From Ptiloglossa arizonensis (taxonomy: Eukaryota > Arthropoda > Insecta > Hymenoptera > Colletidae), in the NCBI RefSeq assembly GCF_051014685.1, contig NW_027478717.1:310001-374000 (forward strand): a DNA stretch of 64,000 bases, given 5' to 3'. Shown in pieces: positions 16,346 through 32,100 of the stretch. The notes under the pieces are model-generated. The model did not search any database. It was not told the origin of the DNA and was given only the letters and a program-made list of their open reading frames with translations. The translations under genes were made by a program, and so were the position numbers. Within the stretch, counting starts at the first letter, position 1, and every line of letters begins with the position of its first letter.

Positions 16346-18814
16346 ATACGTTATACGTTATACGTTATACGTTATACGTTATACGTGAAACGTTATACGT
16401 TATAAGTTATACGTTGTACGTTATACGTTATACGTTATACGTTATACGTTCTACGTTATACGTTGTACGTTATACGTTATACGTTATACGTTATGCGTTA
16501 TACGTTATACGTTATACGTTATACGTTATACGTTATACGTAATACGTTATACGTTATACGTTATGCGTTATACGTAATACGTTATACGTTATACGTTATA
16601 CGTTATACGTCATACGTTATACGTCATACGTTATACGTTATACGTTATACGTCATACGTTATACGTTATACGTTATACGTTATACGTTATATGTTATACG
16701 TTATTCTTTATACGTTATACGTAATACGTTATACGTTATACGTTATACGTTATACGTCATACGTTATACGTCATACGTTATACGTTATACGTTATACGTT
16801 ATACGTTATACGTTATACGTTATACGTTATATGTTATACGTTATTCTTTATACGTTATACGTTATACGTTATACGTTATACGACATACGTTATTCTTTAT
16901 ACGTTATACGTTATACGTTATACGTTATACGACATACGTTATACGTTATACGTTATACGTTATACGTTATACGTTATAGGTTATACGTTATACGTCATAG
17001 ATTATACGTTATACGTTATACGTTATACGTTATACGTTATACGTTATACGTTATACGTGAAACGTTATACGTTATAAGTTATACGTTATACGTTATACGT
17101 TATACGTTATACGTTATACGTTATACGTTATACGTTATACGTTATACGTTATACGTTATACGTTATACGTTATACGTTATACGTTATACGTTATACGTTA
17201 TACGTTATACGTTATACGTTATACGTTATACGTTATACGTTATACGTTATACGTTATACGTGATAAGTTATACGTTACATGCTATACGTTATACGTTATA
17301 CGTTATACGTTGTACGTAATACGTTATACGTTATTCGTGATACGTTATACGTTATACGTCATACGTTATACGTCATACGTTATTCGTTATACGTTATACG
17401 TTATACGTTATACGTTATACGTTATACGTTATACGTTATTCTTTATACGTTATACGTTATACGTTATACGTTATACGTTATACGTTGTACGTTATACGTT
17501 GTACGTTATACGTTATACGTTATACGTTATACGTTATACGTTATACGTTATACGTTATACGTTATACGTTATACGTCATACGTTATACGTTATACGTTAT
17601 ACGTTATACGTTATACGTTATACGTTATACGTTATACGTTATACGTTATACGTTATACGTTATACGTTATACGATATACGTTATACGTTATACGTTATAC
17701 GTTATACGTCATACGTTATACGTCATACGTTATTCGTTATACGTTATACGTTATACGTTATACGTTATACGTTATACGTTATTCTTTATACGTTATACGT
17801 TATACGTTATACGTTATACGTCATACGTTATACGTTACACGTTATACGTTATCCGTTATACGTAATACGTTATACGTTATACGTGAAACGTTATACGTTA
17901 TACGTTATACGTTATTCGTTATACGTCATACGTTATACGTTATACGTTATACGTTATACGTTATACGTTATACGTTATACGTTATACGTTATACGTTATA
18001 CGTTATACGTTATACGTTATACGTTATACGTTATACGTTATACGTTATACGTTATACGTTATACGTTATACGTTATACGTTATACGTGATAAGTTATACG
18101 TTACATGCTATACGTTATACGTTATACGTTATACGTTATACGTTGTACGTTATACGTTATACGTTATACGTTATACGTTATGCGTTATACGTAATACGTT
18201 ATACGTTATACGTTATACGTTATACGTCATACGTTATACGTCATACGTAATACGTTATACGTTATACGTTATACGTTATACGTTATACGTTATACGTTAT
18301 ATGTTATACGTTATTCTTTATACGTTATACGTTATACGTTATACGTTATACGACATACGTTATTCTTTATACGTTATACGTTATACGTTATACGTTATAC
18401 GTTATACGTTATACGTTATACGTTATACGTTATACGTTTTACGTAATACGTTATACGTTATACTTTATGCGTTATACGTAATACGTTATACGTTATACGT
18501 TATACGTTATACGTCATACGTTATACGTCATACGTTATACGTTATACGTTATACGTTATACGTTATACGTTATACGTTATACGTTATTCTTTATACGTTA
18601 TACGTTATACGTTATACGTTATACGACATACGTTATTCTTTATACGTTATACGTTATACGTTATACGTTATACGTTATACGTCATACGTAATACGTTATA
18701 CGTTATACGTTATACGTTATACGACATACGTTATTCTTTATACGTTATACGTTATACGTTATACGTTATACGACATACGTTATTGTTTATACGTTATACG
18801 TTATACGTTATACG

Positions 18815-20418
18815 TTATACACATACGTTATACGTTATACGTTATACGTTATACGTTATACGTTATCGTTATACGTTATACGTTATACGTTATACGTTAT
18901 ACGTTATACGTTATACGTTATAGGTTATACGTTATACGTCATAGATTATACGTTATACGTTATACGTTATACGTTATACGTTATACGTTATACGTTATAC
19001 GTTATACGTTATTCTTTATACGTAATACGTTATACGTTATACGTTATACGACCTACGTTATTCTTTATACGTTATACGTTATACGTTATACGTTATACGA
19101 CATACGTCATACGTTATACGTATACGTTATACGTTATAGGTTATACGTTATACGTCATAGATTATACGTTATACGTTATACGTTATACGTTATACGTTAT
19201 ACGTTATACGTTATACGTTATACGTTATACGTTATACGTTATGCGTTATACGTTATACGTTATACGTTACACGTATTATGTAATGCGTCATACGTTTTAC
19301 GTTATTCGTTATACGTTTTTCGTTACAAGTTATACGTTATACGTTATACGTTATACGTTATACGTTATACGTGAAACGTTATACGTTTATAAGTTATACG
19401 TTGTACGTTATACGTTATACGTTATACGTTATACGTTCTACGTTATACGTTATACGTTATACGTTAGACGTTATACGGTTATACGTCATACGTTATACGT
19501 TATACGTATACGTTATACGTTATACGTTATACGTTAACGTTATACGTTATACGTTGTACGTTATACGTTATACGTTATACGTTATGCGTTATACGTTATA
19601 CGTTATACGTTATACGTTATACGTTATACGTAATACGTTATACGTTATACGTTATGCGTTATACGTAATACGTTATACGTTATACGTTATACGTTATACG
19701 TTATACGTTATACGTTATACGTTATACGTTATACGTTAAATGTTATACGTTATTCTTTATACGTTATACGTAATACGTTATACGTTATACGTTATACGTT
19801 ATACGTCATACGTTATACGTCATACGTTATACGTTATACGTTATACGTTATACGTTATACGTTATACGTTATACGTTATATGTTATCGTTATTCTTTATA
19901 CGTATACGTTATACGTTATACGTTATACGACATACGTTATTCTTTATACGTTATACGTTATACGTTATACGTTATACGACATACGTTATACGTTATACGT
20001 TTATACGTTATACGTTATACGTTATAGGTTATACGTTATACGTCATAGATTATACGTTATACGTTATACGTTATACGTTATACGTTATACGTTATACGTT
20101 ATACGTGAAACGTTATACGTTATAAGTTATACGTTATACGTTATACGTTATACGTTATACGTTATACGTTATACGTTATACGTTATACGTTATACGTTAT
20201 ACGTTATACGTTATACGTTATACGTTATACGTTATACGTTATACGTTATACGTTATACGTTATACGTTATACGTTATACGTTATACGTTATACGTTATAC
20301 GTTATACGTGATAAGTTATACGTTATACGTTATACGTTATACGATATACGTTATACGCTATACGTTATACGTTATACGTTATACGTTATACGTTATACGT
20401 TATACGTTATACGTTTAT
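18815..20418 (+). other. Zone of clustered 1-base indels in the heptamer array
   Basis: Relative to the left copy of the duplication, single bases are missing near 18,820, 18,866, 19,120, 19,507, 19,535, 19,887 and 19,910, and single bases are added near 19,388, 19,478, 20,000 and 20,414. There is also a T-to-A change near 19,024. Together they move the heptamer phase by 3 (landmarks before and after differ by 4 modulo 7). No such indel is evident in the 18.8 kb to the left. Either poor consensus quality or a real local mutation burst would explain it. Confidence 0.83.
19272..19331 (+). repeat. Divergent 60-bp block, copy 5
   Basis: Duplicate of the block at 8,761, offset 10,511. The block itself is intact although it lies in the zone of clustered indels. 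Confidence 0.92.
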
Positions 20419-21131
20419 ACGTCATACGTTATACGTTATACGTTATACGTTATACGTTATACGTTATACGATATACGTTATACGTTATACGTTATACGTA
20501 ATACGTTATACGTTATACGTTATACGTTATACGTTATACGTTATACGTTATACGATATACGATATACGTTACACGTTATCCTTTATACGTTATACGTTAT
20601 ACGTTATACGTTATACGTTATACGTTATACGTTATACGTTATACGTTATACGTTATACGTTATACGTTATACGTCATACGTTATACGTTATACGTTATAC
20701 GTTATACGTTATACGTTATACGATATACGTTATACGTTATACGTTATACGTAATACGTTATACGTTATACGTTATACGTTATACGTTATACGTTATACGT
20801 TATACGATATACGATATACGTTACACGTTATCCTTTATACGTTATACGTTATACGTTATACGTTATACGTTATACGTTATACGTTATACGTTATACGTTA
20901 TACGTTATGCGTTATACGTTATACGTCATACGTTATACGTTATGCGTTATACGTTATACGTTATACGTTATACGATATACGTTATACGTTATACGATATA
21001 CGCTATACGTTATACGTTATACGTTATACGTTATACGTTATACGTTATACGTTATACGTTATACGTTATACGTTATACGATATACGATATACGTTACACG
21101 TTATCCTTTATACGTTATACGTTATACGTTA
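20310..21131 (+). repeat. 252/273-bp cassette, three tandem copies (right set)
   Basis: The CC of ATCCTTT lies at 20,580, 20,832 and 21,105, repeating the 252- and 273-bp spacings of the left set exactly. One extra T near 20,414 breaks the phase in the first copy. Confidence 0.87.
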
Positions 21132-24045
21132 TACGTTATACGTTATACGTTATACGTTATACGTTATACGTTATACGTTATACGTTATACGTTATACGTT
21201 ATACGTTATGCGTTATACGTAATACGTTATACGTTATACGTTATACGTTATACGTCATACGTTATACGTCATACGTAATACGTTATACGTTATACGTTAT
21301 ACGTTATACGTTATACGTTATACGTTATATGTTATACGTTATTCTTTATACGTTATACGTTATACGTTATACGTTATACGACATACGTTATTCTTTATAC
21401 GTTATACGTTATACGTTATACGTTATACGTTATACGTTATACGTTATACGTTATACGTTATACGTTTTACGTAATACGTTATACGTTATACTTTATGCGT
21501 TATACGTAATACGTTATACGTTATACGTTATACGTTATACGTCATACGTTATACGTCATACGTTATACGTTATACGTTATACGTTATACGTTATACGTTA
21601 TACGTTATACGTTATTCTTTATACGTTATACGTTATACGTTATACGTTATACGACATACGTTATTCTTTATACGTTATACGTTATACGTTATACGTTATA
21701 CGTTATACGTCATACGTAATACGTTATACGTTATACGTTATACGTTATACGACATACGTTATTCTTTATACGTTATACGTTATACGTTATACGTTATACG
21801 ACATACGTTATTGTTTATACGTTATACGTTATACGTTATACGTTATACGACATACGTTATACGTTATACGTTATACGTTATACGTTATACGTTATACGTT
21901 ATACGTTATACGTTATACGTTATACGTTATACGTTATACGTTATACGTTATACGTTATACGTTATACGTGATAAGTTATACGTTACATGCTATACGTTAT
22001 ACGTTATACGTTATACGTTGTACGTAATACGTTATACGTTATTCGTGATACGTTATACGTTATACGTCATACGTTATACGTCATACGTTATTCGTTATAC
22101 GTTATACGTTATACGTTATACGTTATACGTTATACGTTATTCTTTATACGTTATACGTTATACGTTATACGTTATACGTTAAACGTTGTACGTTATACGT
22201 TGTACGTTATACGTTATACGTTGTACGTTATACGTTATACGTTATGCGTTATACGTAATACGTTATACGTTATACGTTATACGTTATACGACATACGTTA
22301 TACGTTATACGTTATACGTTATACGTTATACGTTATACGTTATACGTTATACGTTATACGTTATACGTTATACGTTATACGTTATACGTTATACGTAATA
22401 CGTTATACGTTATACGTTATGCGTTATACGTAATACGTTATACGTTATACGTTATACGTTATACGTCATACGTTATACGTCATACGTTATACGTTATACG
22501 TTATACGTTATACGTTATACGACATACGTTATTGTTTATACGTTATACGTTATACGTTATACGTTATACGACATACGTTATACGTTATACGTTATACGTT
22601 ATACGTTATAGGTTATACGTTATACGTCATAGATTATACGTTATACGTTATACGTTATACGTTATACGTTATACGTTATACGTTATACGTTATACGTGAA
22701 ACGTTATACGTGATAAGTTATACGTTATACGTTATACGTTATACGTTATACGTTATACGTTATACGTTATACGTTATACGTTATACGTTATACGTTATAC
22801 GTTATACGTTATACGTTATACGTTATACGTTATACGTTATACGTCATACGTTATACGTTATACGTGATAAGTTATACGTTACATGCTATACGTTATACGT
22901 TATACGTTATACGTTGTACGTAATACGTTATACGTTATTCGTGATACGTTATACGTTATACGTTATACGTTATACGTTATACGTTATACGTTATACGTTA
23001 TACGTTATACGTCATACGTTATACGTCATACGTTATTCGTTATACGTTATACGTTATACGTTATACGTTATACGTTATACGTTATACGTTATACGTTATT
23101 CTTTATACGTTATACGTTATACGTTATACGTTATACGTCATACGTTATACGTTATACGTTATACGTTATACGTTATACGTTATACGTTATACGTTATACG
23201 TGAAACGTTATACGTTATACGTTATACGTTATTCGTTATACGTTATACGTTATACGTTATACGTTATACGTTATACGTTATACGTTATACGTTATACGTT
23301 ATACGTTATACGTTATACGTTATACGTTATACGTTATACGTTATACGTTATACGTTATACGTTATACGTTATACGTTATACGTTATACGTTATACGTTAT
23401 ACGTTATACGTTATACGTTATACGTTATACGTTATACGTGATAAGTTATACGTTACATGCTATACGTTATACGTTATACGTTATACGTTATACGTTGTAC
23501 GTTATACGTTATACGTTATACGTTATACGTTATACGTTATACGTTATACGTTATACGTCATACGTTATACGTCATACGTTATTCGTTATACGTTATGCGT
23601 TATACGTTATACGTTATACGTTATACGTTATTCTTTATACGTTATACGTTATACGTTATACGTTATACGTCATACGTTGTACGTTATACGTTATACGTTA
23701 TACGTTATACGTTATACGTTATACGTTATACGTTATACGTTATACGTTATACGTTATACGTTATACGTTATTCTTTATACGTTATACGTTATACGTTATA
23801 CGTTATACGTTATACGTTATACGTTATACGACCTACGTTATTCTTTATACGTTATACGTTATACGTTATACGTTATACGACATACGTCATACGTTATACG
23901 TTATACGTTATACGTTATAGGTTATACGTTATACGTCATAGATTATACGTTATACGTTATACGTTATACGTTATACGTTATACGTTATACGTTATACGTT
24001 ATACGTTATACGTTATGCGTTATACGTTATACGTTATACGTTACA

Positions 24046-24105
24046 CGTATTATGTAATGCGTCATACGTTTTACGTTATTCGTTATACGTTTTTCGTTAC
24101 AAGTT
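24046..24105 (+). repeat. Divergent 60-bp block, copy 6
   Basis: Same ordered substitutions as the other copies. It belongs to the left member of the 2.3-kb repeat pair and matches the copy at 26,398. Confidence 0.92.
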
Positions 24106-26397
24106 ATACGTTATACGTTATACGTTATACGTTATACGTTATACGTGAAACGTTATACGTTATAAGTTATACGTTGTACGTTATACGTTATACGTTATAC
24201 GTTATACGTTCTACGTTATACGTTATACGTTATACGTTATACGTTATACGTTATACGTTATACGTTATACGTTATACGTTATACGTTATACGTGATAAGT
24301 TATACGTTACATGCTATACGTTATACGTTATACGTTATACGTTGTACGTAATACGTTATACGTTATTCGTGATACGTTATACGTTATACGTCATACGTTA
24401 TACGTCATACGTTATTCGTTATACGTTATACGTTATACGTTATACGTTATACGTTATACGTTATTCTTTATACGTTATACGTTATACGTTATACGTTATA
24501 CGTTAAACGTTGTACGTTATACGTTGTACGTTATACGTTATACGTTGTACGTTATACGTTATACGTTATGCGTTATACGTAATACGTTATACGTTATACG
24601 TTATACGTTATACGACATACGTTATACGTTATACGTTATACGTTATACGTTATACGTTATACGTTATACGTTATACGTTATACGTTATACGTTATACGTT
24701 ATACGTTATACGTAATACGTTATACGTTATACGTTATGCGTTATACGTAATACGTTATACGTTATACGTTATACGTTATACGTCATACGTTATACGTCAT
24801 ACGTTATACGTTATACGTTATACGTTATACGTTATACGACATACGTTATTGTTTATACGTTATACGTTATACGTTATACGTTATACGACATACGTTATAC
24901 GTTATACGTTATACGTTATACGTTATAGGTTATACTTTATACGTCATAGATTATACGTTATACGTTATACGTTATACGTTATACGTTATACGTTATACGT
25001 TATACGTTATACGTGAAACGTTATACGTTATAAGTTATACGTTATACGTTATACGTTATACGTTATACGTTATACGTTATACGTTATACGTTATACGTTG
25101 TACGTTATACGTTATACGTTATACGTTATACGTTATACGTTATACGTTATACGTTATACGTTATACGTCATACGTTATACGTTATACGTGATAAGTTATA
25201 CGTTACATGCTATACGTTATACGTTATACGTTATACGTTGTACGTAATACGTTATACGTTATTCGTGATACGTTATACGTTATACGTTATACGTTATACG
25301 TTATACGTTATACGTTATACGTTATACGTTATACGTCATACGTTATACGTCATACGTTATTCGTTATACGTTATACGTTATACGTTATACGTTATACGTT
25401 ATACGTTATACGTTATACGTTATTCTTTATACGTTATACGTTATACGTTATACGTTATACGTCATACGTTATACGTTATACGTTATACGTTATACGTTAT
25501 ACGTTATACGTTATACGTTATACGTGAAACGTTATACGTTATACGTTATACGTTATTCGTTATACGTTATACGTTATACGTTATACGTTATACGTTATAC
25601 GTTATACGTTATACGTTATACGTTATACGTTATACGTTATACGTTATACGTTATACGTTATACGTTATACGTTATACGTTATACGTTATACGTTATACGT
25701 TATACGTTATACGTTATACGTTATACGTTATACGTTATACGTTATACGTTATACGTTATACGTTATACGTTATACGTTATACGTTATACGTGATAAGTTA
25801 TACGTTACATGCTATACGTTATACGTTATACGTTATACGTTATACGTTGTACGTTATACGTTATACGTTATACGTTATACGTTATACGTTATACGTTATA
25901 CGTCATACGTTATACGTCATACGTTATTCGTTATACGTTATGCGTTATACGTTATACGTTATACGTTATACGTTATTCTTTATACGTTATACGTTATACG
26001 TTATACGTTATACGTCATACGTTGTACGTTATACGTTATACGTTATACGTCATACGTTATACGTTATACGTTATACGTTATACGTTATACGTTATACGTT
26101 ATACGTTATACGTTATACGTTATACGTTATACGTTATTCTTTATACGTTATACGTTATACGTTATACGTTATACGACCTACGTTATTCTTTATACGTTAT
26201 ACGTTATACGTTATACGTTATACGACATACGTCATACGTTATACGTTATACGTTATACGTTATAGGTTATACGTTATACGTCATAGATTATACGTTATAC
26301 GTTATACGTTATACGTTATACGTTATACGTTATACGTTATACGTTATACGTTATACGTTATACGTTATGCGTTATACGTTATACGTTATACGTTACA

Positions 26398-26457
26398 CGT
26401 ATTATGTAATGCGTCATACGTTTTACGTTATTCGTTATACGTTTTTCGTTACAAGTT
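26398..26457 (+). repeat. Divergent 60-bp block, copy 7
   Basis: Same block, within the first 889-bp unit. Confidence 0.92.
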
Positions 26458-27286
26458 ATACGTTATACGTTATACGTTATACGTTATACGTTATACGTGA
26501 AACGTTATACGTTATAAGTTATACGTTGTACGTTATACGTTATACGTTATACGTTATACGTTCTACGTTATACGTTATACGTTATACGTTAGACGTTATA
26601 CGTTATACGTCATACGTTATACGTTATACGTTATACGTTATACGTTATACGTTATACGTTATACGTTATACGTTATACGTTGTACGTTATACGTTACATG
26701 CTATACGTTATACGTTATACGTTATACGTTATACGTTGTACGTTATACGTTATACGTTATACGTTATACGTTATACGTTATACGTTATACGTCATACGTT
26801 ATACGTCATACGTTATTCGTTATACGTTATGCGTTATACGTTATACGTTATACGTTATACGTTATTCTTTATACGTTATACGTTATACGTTATACGTTAT
26901 ACGTCATACGTTGTACGTTATACGTTATACGTTATACGTTATACGTTATACGTTATACGTTATACGTTATACGTTATACGTTATTCTTTATACGTTATAC
27001 GTTATACGTTATACGTTATACGTTATTCTTTATACGTTATACGTTATACGTTATACGTTATACGACCTACGTTATTCTTTATACGTTATACGTTATACGT
27101 TATACGTTATACGACATACGTCATACGTTATACGTTATACGTTATACGTTATAGGTTATACGTTATACGTCATAGATTATACGTTATACGTTATACGTTA
27201 TACGTTATACGTTATACGTTATACGTTATACGTTATACGTTATACGTTATACGTTATGCGTTATACGTTATACGTTATACGTTACA

Positions 27287-27346
27287 CGTATTATGTAATG
27301 CGTCATACGTTTTACGTTATTCGTTATACGTTTTTCGTTACAAGTT
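27287..27346 (+). repeat. Divergent 60-bp block, copy 8
   Basis: Same block, within the second 889-bp unit, 889 bp after copy 7. Confidence 0.92.
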
Positions 27347-29115
27347 ATACGTTATACGTTATACGTTATACGTTATACGTTATACGTGAAACGTTATACG
27401 TTATAAGTTATACGTTGTACGTTATACGTTATACGTTATACGTTATACGTTCTACGTTATACGTTATACGTTATACGTTAGACGTTATACGTTATACGTC
27501 ATACGTTATACGTTATACGTTATACGTTATACGTTATACGTTATACGTTATACGTTATACGTTATACGTTGTACGTTATACGTTACATGCTATACGTTAT
27601 ACGTTATACGTTATACGTTATACGTTGTACGTTATACGTTATACGTTATACGTTATACGTTATACGTTATACGTTATACGTCATACGTTATACGTCATAC
27701 GTTATTCGTTATACGTTATGCGTTATACGTTATACGTTATACGTTATACGTTATTCTTTATACGTTATACGTTATACGTTATACGTTATACGTCATACGT
27801 TGTACGTTATACGTTATACGTTATACGTTATACGTTATACGTTATACGTTATACGTTATACGTTATACGTTATTCTTTATACGTTATACGTTATACGTTA
27901 TACGTTATACGACCTACGTTATTCTTTATACGTTATACGTTATACGTTATACGTTATACGACATACGTTATACGTTATACGTTACACGTTATACGTTATA
28001 GGTTATACGTTATACGTGAAACGTTATACGTTATACGTTATACGTTATACGTTGTACGTTATACGTTATACGTTATACGTTATACGTTATACGTTATACG
28101 TTATACGTTATACGTTATACGTTATACGTTATACGTTATACGTTATTCTTTATACGTTATACGTTATACGTTATACGTTATACGACCTACGTTATTCTTT
28201 ATACGTTATACGTTATACGTTATACGTTATACGTTATACGTTATACGTGAAACGTTATAGGTTATACGTTATACGTTATTCGTTATACGTTATACGTTAT
28301 ACGTTATGCGTTATACGTAATACGTTATACGTTATACGTTATACGTTATAAGTCATACGTTATACGTCATACGTTATACGTTATACGTTATACGTTATAC
28401 GTTATACGTTATATGTTATACGTTATTCTTTATACGTTATACGTTATACGTTATACGTTATACGACATACGTTATTCTTTATACGTTATACGTTATACGT
28501 TATACGTTATACGACATACGTTATACGTTATACGTTATACGTTATACGTTATACGTTATACGTTATACGTTATACGTTATACGTTATACGTTATACGTTA
28601 TACGTTATACGTTATACTTAATACGTTATACGTTATACGTTATGCGTTATACGTAATACGTTATACGTTATACGTTATACGTTATACGTCATACGTTATA
28701 CGTCATACGTTATACGTTATACGTTATACGTTATACGTTATACGTTATACGTTAAACGTTATATGTTATACGTTATTCTTTATACGTTATACGTTATACG
28801 TTATACGTTATACGACATACGTTATTCTTTATACGTTATACGTTATACGTTATACGTTATACGACATACGTTATACGTTATACGTTATACGTTATACGTT
28901 ATAGGTTATACGTTATACGTCATAGATTATACGTTATACGTTATACGTTATACGTTATACGTTATACGTTATACGTTATACGTTATACGTTATACGTTAT
29001 ACGTGAAACGTTATACGTTATAAGTTATACGTTATACGTTATACGTTATACGTTATACGTTATACGTTATACGTTATACGTTATACGTTATACGTTATAC
29101 GTTATACGTTATACG

Positions 29116-32100
29116 TCATACGTTATACGTTATACGTTATACGTTATACGCTATACGTTATACGTTATACGTTATACGTTATACGACATACGTTATACGT
29201 TATACGTTATACGTTATACGTTATACGTTATACGTTATACGTTATACGTTATACGTTATACGTTATACGTTATACGTTATACGTAATACGTTATACGTTA
29301 TACGTTATGCGTTATACGTAATACGTTATACGTTATACGTTATACGTTATACGTCATACGTTATACGTCATACGTTATACGTTATACGTTATACGTTATA
29401 CGTTATACGACATACGTTATTGTTTATACGTTATACGTTATACGTTATACGTTATACGACATACGTTATACGTTATACGTTATACGTTATACGTTATAGG
29501 TTATACGTTATACGTCATAGATTATACGTTATACGTTATACGTTATACGTTATACGTTATACGTTATACGTTATACGTGAAACGTTATACGTTATAAGTT
29601 ATACGTTATACGTTATACGTTATACGTTATACGTTATACGTTATACGTTATACGTTATACGTTATACGTTATACGTTATACGTTATACGTTATACGTTAT
29701 ACGTTATACGTTATACGTTATACGTTATACGTTATACGTTATACGTTATACGTTATACGTTATACGTTATACGTCATACGTTATACGTTATACGTTATTC
29801 TTTATACGTTATACGTTATACGTTATACGTTATACGTTATACGTTGTACGTAATACGTTATACGTTATTCGTGATACGTTATACGTTATACGTCATACGT
29901 TATACGTCATACGTTATTCGTTATACGTTATACGTTATACGTTATACGTTATACGTTATACGTTATTCTTTATACGTTATACGTTATACGTTATACGTTA
30001 TACGTTATACGTTGTACGTTATACGTTGTACGTTATACGTTGTACGTTATACGTTATACGTTATACGTTATACGTTATACGTTATACGTTATACGTTATA
30101 CGTTATACGTTATACGTCATACGTTATACGTTATACGTTATACGTTATACGTTATACGTTATACGTTATACGTTCTACGTTATACGTTGTACGTTATACG
30201 TTATACGTTATACGTTATACGTTATACGTTATACGTTATACGTTATACGTTATACGTTATACGTCATACGTTATACGTCATACGTTATTCGTTATACGTT
30301 ATACGTTATACGTTATACGTTATACGTTATACGTTATACGGTATACGTTATTCTTTATACGTTATACGTTATACGTTATACGTTATACGTCATACGTTAT
30401 ACGTTATACGTTATACGTTATACGTTATACGTTATACGTTTTACGTTATACGTGAAACGTTATACGTTATACGTTATACGTTATTCGTTATACGTTATAC
30501 GTTATACGTTATACGTTATACGTTATACGTTATACGTTATACGTTATACGTTATACGTTATACGTTATACGTTATACGTTATACGTTATACGTTATACGT
30601 TATACGTTATACGTTATACGTTATACGTTATACGTTATACGTTATACGTTATACGTTATACGTTATACGTTATACGTTATACGTTATACGTGATAAGTTA
30701 TACGTTACATGCTATACGTTATACGTTATACGTTATACGTTATACGTTGTACGTTATACGTTATACGTTATACGTTATACGTTATACGTTATACGTTATA
30801 CGTCATACGTTATACGTCATACGTTATTCGTTATACGTTATACGTCATACGTTATTCGTTATTCTTTATACGTTATACGTTATACGTTATACGTTATACG
30901 TCATACGTTGTACGTTATACGTTATACGTTATACGTTATACGTTATACGTTATACGTTATACGTTATACGTTATTCTTTATACGTTATACGTTATACGTT
31001 ATACGTTATACGACCTACGTTATTCTTTATACGTTATACGTTATACGTTATACGTTATACGACATACGTTATACGTTATACGTTACACGTTATACGTTAT
31101 AGGTTATACGTTATACGTGAAACGTTATACGTTATACGTTATACGTTATACGTTGTACGTTATACGTTATACGTTATACGTTATACGTTATACGTTATAC
31201 GTTATACGTTATACGTTATACGTTATACGTTATACGTTATACGTTATTCTTTATACGTTATACGTTATACGTTATACGTTATACGACCTACGTTATTCTT
31301 TATACGTTATACGTTATACGTTATACGTTATACGTTATACGTTATACGTGAAACGTTATAGGTTATACGTTATACGTTATTCGTTATACGTTATACGTTA
31401 TACGTTATGCGTTATACGTAATACGTTATACGTTATACGTTATACGTTATAAGTCATACGTTATACGTCATACGTTATACGTTATACGTTATACGTTATA
31501 CGTTATACGTTATATGTTATACGTTATTCTTTATACGTTATACGTTATACGTTATACGTTATACGACATACGTTATTCTTTATACGTTATACGTTATACG
31601 TTATACGTTATACGACATACGTTATACGTTATACGTTATACGTTATACGTTATACGTTATACGTTATACGTTATACGTTATACGTTATACGTTATACGTT
31701 ATACGTTATACGTTATACTTAATACGTTATACGTTATACGTTATGCGTTATACGTAATACGTTATACGTTATACGTTATACGTTATACGTCATACGTTAT
31801 ACGTCATACGTTATACGTTATACGTTATACGTTATACGTTATACGTTATACGTTAAACGTTATATGTTATACGTTATTCTTTATACGTTATACGTTATAC
31901 GTTATACGTTATACGACATACGTTATTCTTTATACGTTATACGTTATACGTTATACGTTATACGACATACGTTATACGTTATACGTTATACGTTATACGT
32001 TATAGGTTATACGTTATACGTCATAGATTATACGTTATACGTTATACGTTATACGTTATACGTTATACGTTATACGTTATACGTTATACGTTATACGTGA

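Larger units (their letters stand above)
16527..22234 (+). repeat. 5.7-kb segment, right copy of the 10.5-kb-offset duplication
   Basis: This copy repeats the variant order of 6,006-11,723 over its whole length. It differs mainly by a loss of two heptamers before 17,277, an extra stretch of canonical units, and about a dozen 1-base indels between 18,820 and 20,415. Outside that zone I see almost no difference from the left copy. Confidence 0.88.
21969..26570 (+). repeat. 2.3-kb higher-order repeat, two tandem copies
   Basis: Landmarks at 21,985 and 22,881 recur at 24,309 and 25,205, an offset of 2,324 bp (332 heptamers). Downstream the landmark at 23,455 and the divergent block at 24,046 recur at 25,807 and 26,398, an offset of 2,352, so the right copy has gained four heptamers. 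A rare AAACGTT followed by three GTACGTT units marks both copies (near 22,178 and 24,502). Confidence 0.85.
25791..28020 (+). repeat. 889-bp higher-order repeat, about 2.5 copies
   Basis: ACATGC at 25,807, 26,696 and 27,585 is spaced by exactly 889 bp (127 heptamers) each time, and the divergent block at 26,398 recurs 889 bp later at 27,287. The third copy follows the pattern until about 27,967, then departs. An AGACGTT unit precedes copies 2 and 3. Confidence 0.88.
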
